Source of the DNA: Salinisphaera sp. G21_0
GTDB lineage: Bacteria > Pseudomonadota > Gammaproteobacteria > Pseudomonadales > Endozoicomonadaceae
Assembly (NCBI RefSeq): GCF_017744115.1
Contig: NZ_JAGHQW010000028.1
Coordinates: 1-64,000, forward strand
DNA length: 64,000 nucleotides
Direction: 5' to 3'
Shown here: positions 26,751 through 37,307 of the stretch, piece by piece
Layout of the letters: each line of letters starts with the position of its first letter
Numbering within the stretch: the stretch's first letter is position 1
The notes under the pieces: model-generated
What the model saw: the letters and a program-made list of their open reading frames with translations, nothing else
What the model was told of the DNA's origin: nothing
Database searches by the model: none
Program-made: the position numbers and the translations under genes

Positions 26751-29700
26751 CTATGAGCCAGAATGTTCCACTAAAGCGTTACAGAGTGTCTCCAGCCCCA
26801 TAACGTCCAGCAGCTTACACAGTTCAATAACTTTTTCAGGGACGTTGCCATAACCCGGCTGCACAGACCACCCTTCGGCTTTTTCTTCCAGTGTTTTCAG
26901 GTCACCGATCTCAAGAAGGCACTGCAAAGCAGTGACCATTTCCTTCTGACAAACGCCGGAGAGCGGCAAATCAGGAGACAAGCCGTTATCATTTTCCAAA
27001 TGGTCATAAATACAATTAAACAGTTCATCAAAGCGCACGGGTTTGGCAATAAAACCACAAAAACCGGAATCTGCAATTTGTACTCTCGCCTGTTCTGACA
27101 CACTGGCAGATACGGCCATAATCTTAATGGATGGGTGTCGGCCGATACGGTGAATCGCCCTGGCAGCATCAAAGCCATCCAGGCCGGGCATTCTAAGATC
27201 CATCAAAATAAGGTCGTAGCGAGTGGTTCTGCATTTTTCCACCGCTTCCAACCCTCCCTCTGCTGCCTCAACATGAAAAGACTTAGACTTAAGGGCCTTT
27301 ACCAACATATCTCTATTATTAATGCTATCGTCAACCACCAGAATTTGATGTTGATTAAAGTGCTCTGGCTGTAAATCAGCTCCGCCGTTTCCCGGGGGCG
27401 AGTCGGCTAACACGTTTCTACTTTCCCCGTGGCTAACCTGATAGGGAATACTGAAATAAAAACGACTCCCTTTGCCTGGTTCACTCTCAGCCTGAAGCTC
27501 TCCCCCCATAGCTTCCACCAGACGATAACTGATAGACAGCCCCAAACCGGCACCGCCACATTCCTGCCCTTTCTTTAGCTGGGTGAATGGCTGAAACAGC
27601 TGCGCCAAATCCGATGGGACAATGCCCACGCCACTATCAAGGACTTCAAATTGAAGCTTTTCACCTTTGACAAACACCTTTAGATAGACACTGCCAGAGT
27701 CAGTAAACTTGACGGCATTGCCAACCAGATTGATCAACACCTGGCGCAGTTTGACATTATCAGCAACGATCTCCAGCTCCACATTGGGCAGAATATCCAG
27801 CAGCAAGTTCAGGCCTTTGACTTTCGCAGTTTCGCGAAAATTGGCAAACACCATATCCAGCGTCACCTGGATATTAAAAGGCACCATCCGGGTTCTCACA
27901 ATGCCGCTTTCAATCTTGGTGATATCGAGAATGTCATTAATCATGGTCAAAAGATGCAAACCACAGGCCTCAAGGGATGACAGACTTTCCCGGTATTTAT
28001 CGGGAACATCACTGTCAGCCAACAGCAGCTGGGCATAGCCAAGGACGCCATTAAGCGGGGTTCTCAGTTCATGGCTGATATGTGACAGGAATAAAGATTT
28101 TGCCTGACTGGCCTTTTCGGCTGTTTCTTTCGCCTTCAGCAACTCGCCTTCGATCCGTTTTCTCTGGGTAATGTCACGAAAAACGATGGAGATCAGCAAA
28201 CCATCGGCTGTGGTCAGCACGTTGCTGGATATTTCCACTGGAAATCCATGGCCATACTTATCAACCCCACGGGAAAGCCATGCCTCCAGGCAATGGCTAT
28301 CGATGTCATCGGAGTCGAGCTCATTCAGCAGCATCAGATCTGACCGGTACTCAGGATCAATTAACAGCGCTAATGGCAGGCCCAGTAAATCACACTCATG
28401 ATAACGAAAGAGATCTTCGACCCTGGGGTTGACCAGGGTGATGACACCCGCCGTATCGGTGATAACAATGGCATCCGGCGAACCGGCTATCAATGCCTTG
28501 AATTTTTCCGTATCACGAACAAGATGGGTAATATCATTTCCCATACACTCAATGCTATCCAGCTGTTGACCGGTGTTTTTCTGGGTGAGAGAGCTTTTAT
28601 TGGCGTGCCCCGCACAACCCACTTCAATACAGCGTATGGAACCGTCTTTATGGAAAAATTCCAGTTCAAATGTTTCCTGCCAAACCCCTTTTGGCAACTG
28701 CTTCAGGACGCTTCTGAAGGTATCGTTAATCACCGAATCCGTTAAGAAACCCTGAATTTTTCCAGAAAACTCGTCTTCGTCGAAACCCAGTACTGAAGTT
28801 ATTGATGGACTGACATAGGTAATATCCCCCGAAGTGGCCAGATGAAAATAGAAATAACGTCCTCTTAGCTGCTGGACAAGGCTGGCCATATTTTGTGCCC
28901 GGGCTTTTTGCAAAGCTTCTTCCCGGTTTAACAGTCGTTCCTTTAACCGGATAAAGCTCCGGTTCAGGCTAACCGCCTCATCCTTTGAATCCTGGAAATT
29001 ATCACTTGAGTCACTGGGCAGAAAACCAAAGGTATTCATTTCACGCTTTAATTCATTCAGGGGACGAGTAATCCTGCCAGACACACCCCATAAGCATATA
29101 ATGGCTAACACCATGGCCAGACCAATCAGGCTTGCGCTTAAAAAGGCCTGTTTATACACCGGCTTCATGATGTCAGTTTCCATGATGCTATAGCTGAAAA
29201 ACCAACCGGTGGATTTAACAGGCACAGCTGCCGACCACTTGTAGCTGCCCCTGGTTAGAATACGGACACTGACCAGCCTGCCCTCCTTAACAACATTGTG
29301 CAAAACATCCTTCATAAAACCGCACGGTTGATCAGGCCTGGAAGGTTTAATCGGGCTGTAAAGTAAATGCCTGAACGAACCGCCATTATCTGAGGGAAAA
29401 TAGAGTTCACCACTGCCCTCACAAGGCCCAAGCCGTGAGAATTTTTCAATGGTTCTGTACTTCAGTAGCGATATGCCATTGGCGTACACAATGTGTCCGA
29501 AAGGGTCGGCAATAATCAGGCGAACCCGAAAATCCAGGTTTATCGGCATATTGACCAGTTTGGCGGCATCCAGATCGAGCCTTAGAAAGCGGGTCCGATG
29601 GTTATCATCCGACACCCTGACCAGAAAGCTGGTATAAAATACCGGCCCGGTTAATTCAGTATTAACATACCAGTCATACTCTAAATTATTGTTGATTGAT

Positions 29701-30128
29701 AAATAGATTTGATCAGGAATGGAGTAATCTGAGCCTTGATCTCCAGAAACAAATTTCTTCACCATCCAATCAAAGTAAACAGACTCTTTACTTTTTATCA
29801 ACACCCCGCCTTTCTTTTCAAAATCGACAATGGATACCGATTTCACATAGGGCATATCTCTGAATATTGAAATAACTTTTGCAGAAAGGTCATGATAAGA
29901 AATATCACTGGCAGACAGGGATAAGGCCTTGCCAGCCAGGATCACTTTACTCATTCTTGTATCTACGGATGCTGCATATCGCAACGTCTCATTGAGATGC
30001 CTTCTGCCGATTTCCTCAGAGGCAGTCCGAAAGGTAAAATATAGAAAAACAAACGTAATGATACTGTAGAACACTATCGCTGGTAGCAGATTAAACAGCG
30101 TAATCTTCTGACGGATAGATGTAGCCAT
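26751..30128 (-). CDS. hybrid sensor histidine kinase with two PAS domains and receiver
   Basis: A 1125-aa membrane sensor. Order: TM1 (about 9-33), a periplasmic region of about 300 aa, TM2 (about 337-360), HAMP-like linker, PAS 1 (about 430-530), PAS 2 (about 555-665, FKALIAGSPDAIVITDTAG), HisKA with phospho-acceptor His686 in SHISHELRTPLNG, HATPase (NLVGNAVKFT, DSGVGI, GAGLGLSI) and a C-terminal receiver with Asp977 in LILMDLRMPG. A short tail of about 90 aa might act as a phosphotransfer region, although no clear Hpt motif is seen. No response-regulator gene is adjacent, so it is an orphan. It lies between the 1303-aa gene and tolQ, in the position of ybgC. Confidence 0.93.
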   Translation of the reverse strand: MATSIRQKITLFNLLPAIVFYSIITFVFLYFTFRTASEEIGRRHLNETLRYAASVDTRMSKVILAGKALSLSASDISYHDLSAKVISIFRDMPYVKSVSIVDFEKKGGVLIKSKESVYFDWMVKKFVSGDQGSDYSIPDQIYLSINNNLEYDWYVNTELTGPVFYTSFLVRVSDDNHRTRFLRLDLDAAKLVNMPINLDFRVRLIIADPFGHIVYANGISLLKYRTIEKFSRLGPCEGSGELYFPSDNGGSFRHLLYSPIKPSRPDQPCGFMKDVLHNVVKEGRLVSVRILTRGSYKWSAAVPVKSTGWFFSYSIMETDIMKPVYKQAFLSASLIGLAMVLAIICLWGVSGRITRPLNELKREMNTFGFLPSDSSDNFQDSKDEAVSLNRSFIRLKERLLNREEALQKARAQNMASLVQQLRGRYFYFHLATSGDITYVSPSITSVLGFDEDEFSGKIQGFLTDSVINDTFRSVLKQLPKGVWQETFELEFFHKDGSIRCIEVGCAGHANKSSLTQKNTGQQLDSIECMGNDITHLVRDTEKFKALIAGSPDAIVITDTAGVITLVNPRVEDLFRYHECDLLGLPLALLIDPEYRSDLMLLNELDSDDIDSHCLEAWLSRGVDKYGHGFPVEISSNVLTTADGLLISIVFRDITQRKRIEGELLKAKETAEKASQAKSLFLSHISHELRTPLNGVLGYAQLLLADSDVPDKYRESLSSLEACGLHLLTMINDILDITKIESGIVRTRMVPFNIQVTLDMVFANFRETAKVKGLNLLLDILPNVELEIVADNVKLRQVLINLVGNAVKFTDSGSVYLKVFVKGEKLQFEVLDSGVGIVPSDLAQLFQPFTQLKKGQECGGAGLGLSISYRLVEAMGGELQAESEPGKGSRFYFSIPYQVSHGESRNVLADSPPGNGGADLQPEHFNQHQILVVDDSINNRDMLVKALKSKSFHVEAAEGGLEAVEKCRTTRYDLILMDLRMPGLDGFDAARAIHRIGRHPSIKIMAVSASVSEQARVQIADSGFCGFIAKPVRFDELFNCIYDHLENDNGLSPDLPLSGVCQKEMVTALQCLLEIGDLKTLEEKAEGWSVQPGYGNVPEKVIELCKLLDVMGLETLCNALVEHSGS

Positions 30129-30207
30129 AACACCATATTACATCCGGAAATATTTCATAGGTACTGCAGCCGTGTTTATCAGACAACCATCATCCAACAT
30201 GCCCGCA

Positions 30208-33200
30208 TTATCGATCACTATAGAATCTCCCATGGGGGGCATTCAGGCACTCCATAGAACTCCTGCTGACGGAGTCCCCGTTGATAAGGGAAGTATATGG
30301 TATACTGACAGATACTGACTTCAAGGATAGATCTTCCACAGAACCAATGCGGTCTATTGCTTTGAAAAAGCCCTCATCATAACCACTGCATACTCTGACG
30401 ACTGGCGTATCATGCAGTAGAAAATGCCCCGACCTGTACCCATACCCACCCTCGATAAACATAAAGTCCGGTTTGGAGGATGAGGTTTCATTAATCCTTG
30501 CCTTAATCTTCTCCTGAAGCATATTCATGGTAAGCTCACTGGTAAAGTTCATGAATGATATGTCATTGCCATTTCTATCCTTCGTGAGACGTAGCATCCA
30601 ACGAGCATACTCTCTGGTATCTTCTGAAGGTAGTGGCATCATCATGTACACTCTTGGAGAGTGTTCCCGACCAAATTCATCTTGTATCATATCGACATAA
30701 CCACGAAGCCATGGCTTTAATCGAGTCATGATACTGGACGACAAGTTCATTTTGATAAAGACACGCTCAACATCCCGTTCTACCTTCCTGGTTTCCGCAC
30801 AGCTGCCCGGGAGCCATACGACGAGCTTCTTAAGGAAATCTTCATCAGAAAGGTTCTCACTATTTTCATTTCCCAGACTTATTTCTTTTCTGATTTCGTA
30901 TAATTCTTTCAAACCACGAAGCACTTTTTCAAAAAATAATTTTTCATAACCATCCTGGCATGGCATATAGGTAACTGGTAATGAGCAATTTAGCTTACTG
31001 CCCTGCTCTCCTTTGTCCTTGACGAAAATACTGGACCATGGGTTTTCACTGACATTGCCAATCAGATAGGAATGCTCCGGTTGACGATTAACAAGTACCA
31101 TTGTGTCCATTGTCAAATTCTCCAGAGTATCATGAAATGCCTCAACCCCTGTGCATTCTTCCAGGCGAAGAGATTTATCCTGACACATAGACCGCCACTG
31201 ATATAAAGCCGTTCGAAACTTCTTATCACGCCCATGAAAAGGCTCAACCAGGAGCACATCCACTTTTTTACCATAAATCCTTCTGACCAGTCGTTGAAAG
31301 CAAGGTATGGTGATCATTAGAGAATCACTGGCTTCGTCAAACTCGGCATCCAGCAATAACTGATGACTTAATCCCAAAACACTATCAACGCTTCCACCCT
31401 CTATGGGTTTATAGCTATGAACATCTTCCCATTTTTTTAGCCAGGCAAAAGCAGATTCATTAAACATATCCTCTTTAGGGCAAGTAGTTGGAAAGAAATG
31501 AATAACATCACCTTTTATAGCCTTATTCATCATTGTTTCGCATTCAATTTTGGATAAGATATCTTCTTTGTGGTCATCAATACCATTGCCATTCAACTTC
31601 TTCGATGATTTCTCCGCCAGACTCTTTTTTATTCGCTTCATGTATCCAAAGGCCACATCAGACAACTGTCGAAGCAACTCCATTCTTCTTGATAAGGGTA
31701 ATGATTTTATCTTTTCCGATTCAGCCGGATCAGTCTTATCTACATATTGATCAAAATCAACCAGGGGTTTTTGTATATACCGTTCAAATAAACTCGATAC
31801 AACTTGAGAAAACTGCCCCCCTGAAGACGCGTCTTCATTATAACTGAGGCTTTCCATAGTCATTTCAGAGCCTGAGAAAAAATGGCAGGCACACCAGGAT
31901 AAAAATCGATCATCTTCCGCCAGCAAAGAGGACACTTTGCTGACCACGTCCCGCAGGGAAGATGTTTCCTCTTTATGTGAATCATGACTGACCGACTCTC
32001 TTACCAGTCTGGATTGTATTTTTTCAAGTTGACGAAGATCATTGGTCAGCATCACCAGCACAAACAATTTTGACATCTGTGGATCTTCAGACATTTTGGA
32101 AATAAAATCATGGCGCTCCTTAATCCATTCCATCATAAATTGATTCCCCGGCAAAATCTGTCCATCGATGGTAACCGTTGCCGGGGCAACATCAAGATAA
32201 ATAAGCTGATGTTTCTTCCGGTCATAGGCAAAATTTGCAAAATTACCATCAATAACACATTTGATTACCCAGCCATTCCCTTTCTCCTCGATCATCTTGT
32301 TAAATCGGTCACACCTGTCTATCAAATCCAGAATGCCTTTAATGATTTCAAATTTAACCTCAGGTTTTTCATTAGGATCTTTCAATATATATTCAACCAT
32401 CTCTTCCTGATCGTATTTCCTCTGTAATCCTAACACTGTCACCTGGTCCTGTTCATAAAACTCCGGTTTCATTGAATCGCCATTAACATCCATTGCTTCC
32501 ATCCTGTAATGGTGGTCGGACAAGACCGGTTCATCGCAATCTTCTCTGGGCAGGACGGTCAGGTAATCAAGGTTATTGAAAGCATCGGACTCTGATGCAC
32601 TGTTTCTTATCCTCCTGACCGTCACTGGATAATTAGAAGCAGCGACACCATAGGAAACATTCTTTTCTGGAAAATCAAATTCATAAACCTGATCAGCACC
32701 AATAGCACTATCCCGATACGGAACAGCTATGTATTCTATAGGACTCAGTGCAAACTTGATTTCTCCATTTTTTCCCAGCTGGGGGTCTGTCATTACACAT
32801 GAGCATATTATCTGTGTACTACCCAGTGTCCTGATGGTTGTTCCAGAGGTAGAGCGGTTCATGCTGCGCATGATTTCTTTTGCTGCTAATTTGTTAAACT
32901 CTGCATGGATAAAAACACGTTGTGCAATTCCTGAACCAAGATATTCACCAACAAAGCCATTTTTCTCAGGTGTAGTCTGCCTGGTATTCCTGACAATGGG
33001 TATCGACTTCTGGCGCAGAAGATCCCTGTTGGTTTTATTGTTTATACTGCCATCCGCATTTCTTTTCAGCTTATCCCTGGTTGACTTGCACTCCTTTTCG
33101 ACATCAAATATTTCATCAAGATCGGGTTCAGGACAGTTAATAAACGGGGCTTGCAATTCAATAAATAATTCCCCTTTTTTCAGAGTTGTTACAGGGACAC

Positions 33201-34110
33201 TGCTGGAAAAATACAGTTGATTCCTGTCTTCACTTCCAGTGACCAGCCGATAGCTGGCAATTTCAGAACTAATTTGATCCTCAGGAATATTTTCCCGAAA
33301 GCGAATCAGGAAATTCATGCTGGATTTTTCCTCGAATGGATCCAGCAGTCTTACTCGATTAATCAATCCTGAAAACGCCCTGTCACCCTCAGCACCATCC
33401 AGTTCAATGTAGATACCATCAGGACTATACATTGGTTCAGGGTGTGTAACCCGATCAAAGTCATGGCGATCAAAGGGATCCTCATGATCGGGAATAATAT
33501 CAGGGGTTAACAGCGTCACCGCATGTGAATGTTTCAGGTGTAAATACAGTTTATCTACATCATCCCTTGCATAAAAGCTCACCTCATAATAAGAATTCAA
33601 CGCGAGATTGTTGCTGTCGAACAACGCAACAAATTTCTCCATGACCGGATGAAGATCTCTACATAATGGTGCGTTGCCATCCTGAACTGAATGACGGGTG
33701 AACCCTAAACTTTTCGCAAACCCCATCAACACGGCCAGGTCTTCAAGCTGACTGAGAGTGCTGTAATCTGATTTCGGTCTCTTGATCCCCCTGTGAGGCC
33801 AAATGACATCAGGTGCCGATAAACGACTTTGCGCAGCTTCAGTCGTTAACCACTGAATTAACTCAGGACGCTCAACCAGGCGACATCCCCTGTCTTTTAC
33901 CCCTGCCAGTCTCCCCATTCCATTGTGATTAATCAATCCTTCTTTCAGGTTCTCCTTGAAGACCTGTTCGCCTACTGCAAAAGGGATAACACGTCTTTTG
34001 ATACCGGCAGCAGTTTGTACCTCTCCTGATGGATACTCTGACTCTGGTCTATCAATATTCGAGCGTACCTGCCTCCCGTAGGAAGTTTCAGGCGTTCCAA
34101 ATGGGAGCAT
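30208..34110 (-). CDS. 1303-residue protein of unknown function, possible kinase-like segment
   Basis: I do not recognise the whole protein. It starts at ATG 34119 or, with AGGA eight bases upstream, at 34110. There is no signal peptide or obvious membrane helix. A patch near residue 624 (VIDGNFANFAYDRKK, then IYLDVAPAT) looks like the catalytic loop and Asp of aminoglycoside-phosphotransferase or DUF6206-like folds, where D-x-x-x-x-N and a following D bind the nucleotide. Other parts look globular with mixed alpha/beta content. Base composition is visibly more AT-rich than neighbouring ruvB and tolB, in line with transfer. It and the hybrid kinase are 80 bases apart on the same strand. A large effector or toxin is one possibility, but unproven. 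Confidence 0.72.
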   Translation of the reverse strand: MLPFGTPETSYGRQVRSNIDRPESEYPSGEVQTAAGIKRRVIPFAVGEQVFKENLKEGLINHNGMGRLAGVKDRGCRLVERPELIQWLTTEAAQSRLSAPDVIWPHRGIKRPKSDYSTLSQLEDLAVLMGFAKSLGFTRHSVQDGNAPLCRDLHPVMEKFVALFDSNNLALNSYYEVSFYARDDVDKLYLHLKHSHAVTLLTPDIIPDHEDPFDRHDFDRVTHPEPMYSPDGIYIELDGAEGDRAFSGLINRVRLLDPFEEKSSMNFLIRFRENIPEDQISSEIASYRLVTGSEDRNQLYFSSSVPVTTLKKGELFIELQAPFINCPEPDLDEIFDVEKECKSTRDKLKRNADGSINNKTNRDLLRQKSIPIVRNTRQTTPEKNGFVGEYLGSGIAQRVFIHAEFNKLAAKEIMRSMNRSTSGTTIRTLGSTQIICSCVMTDPQLGKNGEIKFALSPIEYIAVPYRDSAIGADQVYEFDFPEKNVSYGVAASNYPVTVRRIRNSASESDAFNNLDYLTVLPREDCDEPVLSDHHYRMEAMDVNGDSMKPEFYEQDQVTVLGLQRKYDQEEMVEYILKDPNEKPEVKFEIIKGILDLIDRCDRFNKMIEEKGNGWVIKCVIDGNFANFAYDRKKHQLIYLDVAPATVTIDGQILPGNQFMMEWIKERHDFISKMSEDPQMSKLFVLVMLTNDLRQLEKIQSRLVRESVSHDSHKEETSSLRDVVSKVSSLLAEDDRFLSWCACHFFSGSEMTMESLSYNEDASSGGQFSQVVSSLFERYIQKPLVDFDQYVDKTDPAESEKIKSLPLSRRMELLRQLSDVAFGYMKRIKKSLAEKSSKKLNGNGIDDHKEDILSKIECETMMNKAIKGDVIHFFPTTCPKEDMFNESAFAWLKKWEDVHSYKPIEGGSVDSVLGLSHQLLLDAEFDEASDSLMITIPCFQRLVRRIYGKKVDVLLVEPFHGRDKKFRTALYQWRSMCQDKSLRLEECTGVEAFHDTLENLTMDTMVLVNRQPEHSYLIGNVSENPWSSIFVKDKGEQGSKLNCSLPVTYMPCQDGYEKLFFEKVLRGLKELYEIRKEISLGNENSENLSDEDFLKKLVVWLPGSCAETRKVERDVERVFIKMNLSSSIMTRLKPWLRGYVDMIQDEFGREHSPRVYMMMPLPSEDTREYARWMLRLTKDRNGNDISFMNFTSELTMNMLQEKIKARINETSSSKPDFMFIEGGYGYRSGHFLLHDTPVVRVCSGYDEGFFKAIDRIGSVEDLSLKSVSVSIPYTSLINGDSVSRSSMECLNAPHGRFYSDR

Positions 34111-34292
34111 ATTATACATCCTGTCTGTTTAGATAGGGCCGGACTGTGGCCTGTTGAAGTTTAGTTGCATACTGAGGGTATCAGGGTACTCCTGTTACGA
34201 TATTTCCAAATGCCGTAAGGATAAAAAAAGAGGACTGACAGGTCCTCCGAGCATGAACTGAAGTCTAGTTCATAATACGACCTGAACAGCCC

Positions 34293-35294
34293 CTAAGGGT
34301 AATCATAGCCAAAATGTAGATAAGCGCTCTTAGTTAATACCCTGCCTCTGGGTGTTCTCATTATATAACCCTGTTGAATCAGGTAGGGTTCAAGCACATC
34401 TTCAATGGTGTCCCGCTCTTCACTGATGGCTGCGGCAAGGTTGTCAACGCCCACTGGACCGCCATCAAACTTTTCAATCATGGCCAGCAACAGTCGACGG
34501 TCCATATGATCAAAACCACTGGCGTCCACATCCAGCATATTCAGGGCAGCGTCTGCCAGTTCACGGGTTACCGAACCATCGCCTTTTACTTCCGCGTAAT
34601 CCCTGACTCTTCGCAGCAGCCGGTTGGCTATACGGGGTGTGCCTCTTGAACGGCGGGCAACTTCATTGGCCGCCTCGCTACTCATCTGCACTCCGAGAAT
34701 ACCAGCAGAACGGATCACAATGGCACTGAGATCCGCCACATTGTAGAACTCAAGCCGCTGAACAATGCCAAACCGATCTCTTAAAGGTGAAGTCAGCAGC
34801 CCAGCACGGGTGGTCGCGCCTACCAGGGTAAAGGGTGGCAGATCCAGTTTGATCGAACGCGCCGCAGGGCCTTCACCAATCATAATATCCAACTGATAAT
34901 CTTCCATGGCCGGATAGAGCACTTCTTCAACGGCTGGGCTGAGACGATGGATTTCATCAATAAACAGGATGTCATTAGGCTCAAGGTTCGTGAGCAGGGC
35001 GGCAAGGTCTCCGGCCTTTTCAATCACAGGCCCGGAAGTCGAACGGATATTACTGCCCATTTCATTGGCAACAATATGGGAAAGCGTTGTCTTGCCCAGC
35101 CCGGGCGGACCAAATATCAACGTATGATCCAAAGCATCACCACGCTTTCGGGCCGCCTGGATAAATATCTCCATCTGCTCCCTGACTTTTGGCTGCCCGG
35201 TATACTCACGCAACCGGACGGGTCGAATGGCCCGATCCTGAGCCTCCTCGCTCGGGCGTTCACTGGCTGATATTAAGCGATCCGCTTCGATCAT
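34293..35294 (-). CDS. ruvB: Holliday junction branch-migration helicase RuvB
   Basis: A 333-aa AAA+ motor: Walker [10 protein letters not shown], Walker B FIDEIHRL, sensor region GATTRAG and the C-terminal winged helix ([21 protein letters not shown]). Two hexamers flank RuvA and pump DNA during recombination repair. It is the last gene of ruvC-ruvA-ruvB, with 20 bases to ruvA. Confidence 0.97.
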   Translation of the reverse strand: MIEADRLISASERPSEEAQDRAIRPVRLREYTGQPKVREQMEIFIQAARKRGDALDHTLIFGPPGLGKTTLSHIVANEMGSNIRSTSGPVIEKAGDLAALLTNLEPNDILFIDEIHRLSPAVEEVLYPAMEDYQLDIMIGEGPAARSIKLDLPPFTLVGATTRAGLLTSPLRDRFGIVQRLEFYNVADLSAIVIRSAGILGVQMSSEAANEVARRSRGTPRIANRLLRRVRDYAEVKGDGSVTRELADAALNMLDVDASGFDHMDRRLLLAMIEKFDGGPVGVDNLAAAISEERDTIEDVLEPYLIQQGYIMRTPRGRVLTKSAYLHFGYDYP

Positions 35295-35314
35295 AATTTT
35301 TCCCGGGAATGATG

Positions 35315-35932
35315 TTAAATCATACTTCTTAAAGCCTGCCTGATCAGTTCTTCACTGGACAGACCTTCTACTTTAATCCGCCCAATCACCTTGCTGGCTT
35401 CCTGAGGCTTATAGCCCAGGGCAACCAGGGCACTGACGGCTTCCTGTTCAGTATCAGCGGCCTGTTTTTCCAGGCCCTGCCCCAGGGGCGTTCCAGTCAA
35501 ACCATCAATTTGCGCAGATGCGCTATCCCATTTTGACAGTTTATCTTTTAACTCCACAATCAGGCGTTCCGCAGTTTTCTTACCAACCCCTGGTAATTTC
35601 ACCAGGGTAGAACTGTCGCCATCATGGACACAACGTACAAATACAGACGCTTCTATTCCGGAGAGCAGTGTCAGGCCCAGTTTCGGACCCACCCCATTCA
35701 CTTTAATCAGGGTACGGAACAGCTCTCTCTCCCGGGCGTCGCTGAAGCCATAGAGCAGCTGCGCATCTTCTCTAACGACAAAGTGCGTATAAAGTGTTGT
35801 CTCAACACCAACCTCTGGCAGACGGTAAAACACCGACATCGGCGCTTCAACTTCATAGCCCACACCCCCTGCCTCAATCAGCAGGTATGGGGCTTTTTTT
35901 TCCAGCAAAATACCGCGAAGTCTGCCTATCAT
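35315..35932 (-). CDS. ruvA: Holliday junction DNA-binding protein RuvA
   Basis: A 205-aa protein beginning [12 protein letters not shown]. It has the helix-hairpin-helix blocks ([18 protein letters not shown] and [22 protein letters not shown]) and a C-terminal domain that contacts RuvB. It sits 22 bases downstream of ruvC. Confidence 0.97.
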   Translation of the reverse strand: MIGRLRGILLEKKAPYLLIEAGGVGYEVEAPMSVFYRLPEVGVETTLYTHFVVREDAQLLYGFSDARERELFRTLIKVNGVGPKLGLTLLSGIEASVFVRCVHDGDSSTLVKLPGVGKKTAERLIVELKDKLSKWDSASAQIDGLTGTPLGQGLEKQAADTEQEAVSALVALGYKPQEASKVIGRIKVEGLSSEELIRQALRSMI

Positions 35933-35954
35933 ATTCAGTATCTCTTCTAGCGAC

Positions 35955-36479
35955 TTAACTACTTAATAACCGACGATTTCTTCTACCCGTTGCACCGGCC
36001 ATTCGCACCAGACTTGCCCGTGTGTGGGAGTGACACAATGCCACTGCTAACGCATCGGCGGCATCGGCCTGAGGGGTTTTATCCAACTTCAGAATTGAAG
36101 TAATCATGTGCTGTACCTGGGACTTTTCCGCAGAGCCCTTACCCACCACCGCCTGTTTCACCTGTCGTGCCGAGTACTCTGAAACGTCAAGCCCATGATT
36201 TACCGCGGCAACAATCGCCGCGCCACGGGCCTGCCCAAGCTTCAGGGCAGAGTCGGCATTGCGGGCCATAAACACCTGCTCAATTCCGACAGATTGCGGG
36301 CTGTACATTTCAATCACCGTATTGATACCCTGAAAAATTTGGGCAAGTCTTTCTGGTAGTGGCCCATCCTGAATTCGGATACAGCCCGATGCCACGTATT
36401 TACATTGGGAGCCGATTTCCTCAATGATTCCATACCCGGTAATCCTGGACCCGGGATCAATCCCCAACAATATGGCCAT
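35955..36479 (-). CDS. ruvC: Holliday junction resolvase RuvC
   Basis: A 174-aa RNase-H-fold endonuclease. The first catalytic Asp is in [14 protein letters not shown]; the middle Glu is in [12 protein letters not shown]; the C-terminal acidic pair is in [15 protein letters not shown]. First gene of the ruv operon. yebC, normally directly upstream, is separated here by the RAP-protein block. Confidence 0.97.
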   Translation of the reverse strand: MAILLGIDPGSRITGYGIIEEIGSQCKYVASGCIRIQDGPLPERLAQIFQGINTVIEMYSPQSVGIEQVFMARNADSALKLGQARGAAIVAAVNHGLDVSEYSARQVKQAVVGKGSAEKSQVQHMITSILKLDKTPQADAADALAVALCHSHTRASLVRMAGATGRRNRRLLSS

Positions 36480-36637
36480 TCCATTTCTGTTCCAAACCTG
36501 TCGTTAAAAAGAATACTGTATATACATACACGTTTCCAGCATTACAATTTTGAAACACGACATTACCCAAATAGGCTACGAAACTCAGCGATTGCGACTT
36601 ACTCTTGAACGTGGGTTTTGGGGAGTCAGCTTGCCAG

Positions 36638-36721
36638 ATGAATAATCAAATGAAAACATTACTGACCATTGCCAGTGTCACTGTGGTGCTGTTTCTAATC
36701 ACACTGGCCTTTAATCTTTAA
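36638..36721 (+). CDS. possible 27-aa single-pass membrane peptide
   Basis: MNNQMKTLLTIASVTVVLFL continues as one hydrophobic helix and ends after AFNL. Only a distant GGGAG is upstream, so the reading may be accidental. It lies in the gap between ruvC and the repeat block. Confidence 0.3.
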   Translation: MNNQMKTLLTIASVTVVLFLITLAFNL

Positions 36722-36796
36722 TGGAAGCCTGAGGCTCCCTGATAATTGTTTTTGGCTAGCTGCCCCTGCACCTATTACATAGGCAAAAAAACCAGG

Positions 36797-36825
36797 GCAA
36801 TCCGGGTTTTCAGTTAACACAACCC
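36797..36825. repeat. 29-bp direct repeat, left copy
   Basis: It matches 40962-40990 in 28 of 29 positions. The right copy includes half of the yebC terminator, so the left copy, on the far side of the RAP gene, looks like a duplicated junction. Confidence 0.8.
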
Positions 36826-36882
36826 AGGAGGCTGACCGAGAATAGGCTGCCCTGCTGCGGCGACAGCAAATTGGTCTAAAAA
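36826..36882 (+). repeat. half of the MITE-like element seen at 62098-62262
   Basis: This 57-bp stretch from AGGAGGCTG to TTGGTCTAAAAA matches the minus-strand reading of 62262 to about 62206 with few differences. It stops where the long hairpin of the full element would begin and abuts the decayed RAP-gene tail. Confidence 0.75.
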
Positions 36883-36886
36883 CCCA

Positions 36887-37129
36887 TTATTGATCAAATA
36901 AAGACAAGGTTAGCCACCCCGCCAGAGGCACATTGCCTTGTGTCACTTCAGCGCGAGGGGTCAGCAGATAAGGCATACGTTACAGCCGATGAAGGAGGGC
37001 AATTCTCAGATGACTGTTACTTTACCGCGCAAGAATTTAGAAGAGCAAACAGGTAAACCAAAAAGCGAAAAAGGAAGAGAAAAAAGCCAGTAAAAACTCA
37101 TTATGGGGATAATAACCGGAGAAAGTTTT
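36887..37129 (+). pseudogene. decayed 3' end of a second RAP-repeat gene
   Basis: This segment matches the 3' end of the intact gene (40561-40809) over about 245 bp with scattered substitutions and small gaps, including the acidic tail (AYVTADEG), the start of the basic tail and sequence past the stop codon. A small deletion near 37030 breaks the frame. The 5' part of this copy is missing. It shows that this gene was once duplicated in tandem here. Confidence 0.85.
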
Positions 37130-37307
37130 AGGGCTTCGGCACTCAAAACCAAAGGAAGTACATACAACAAGAGAATTCCGAATTTAATCTATAAAATTCG
37201 TCGCAAGCACCAATTAAACAAGAGTTTATAGACATTTCAGCAAGATGAACTATATACAGGACAGTAGTCTACTTTTTATATTTTTTATGAATTAATGAAA
37301 TATAATT

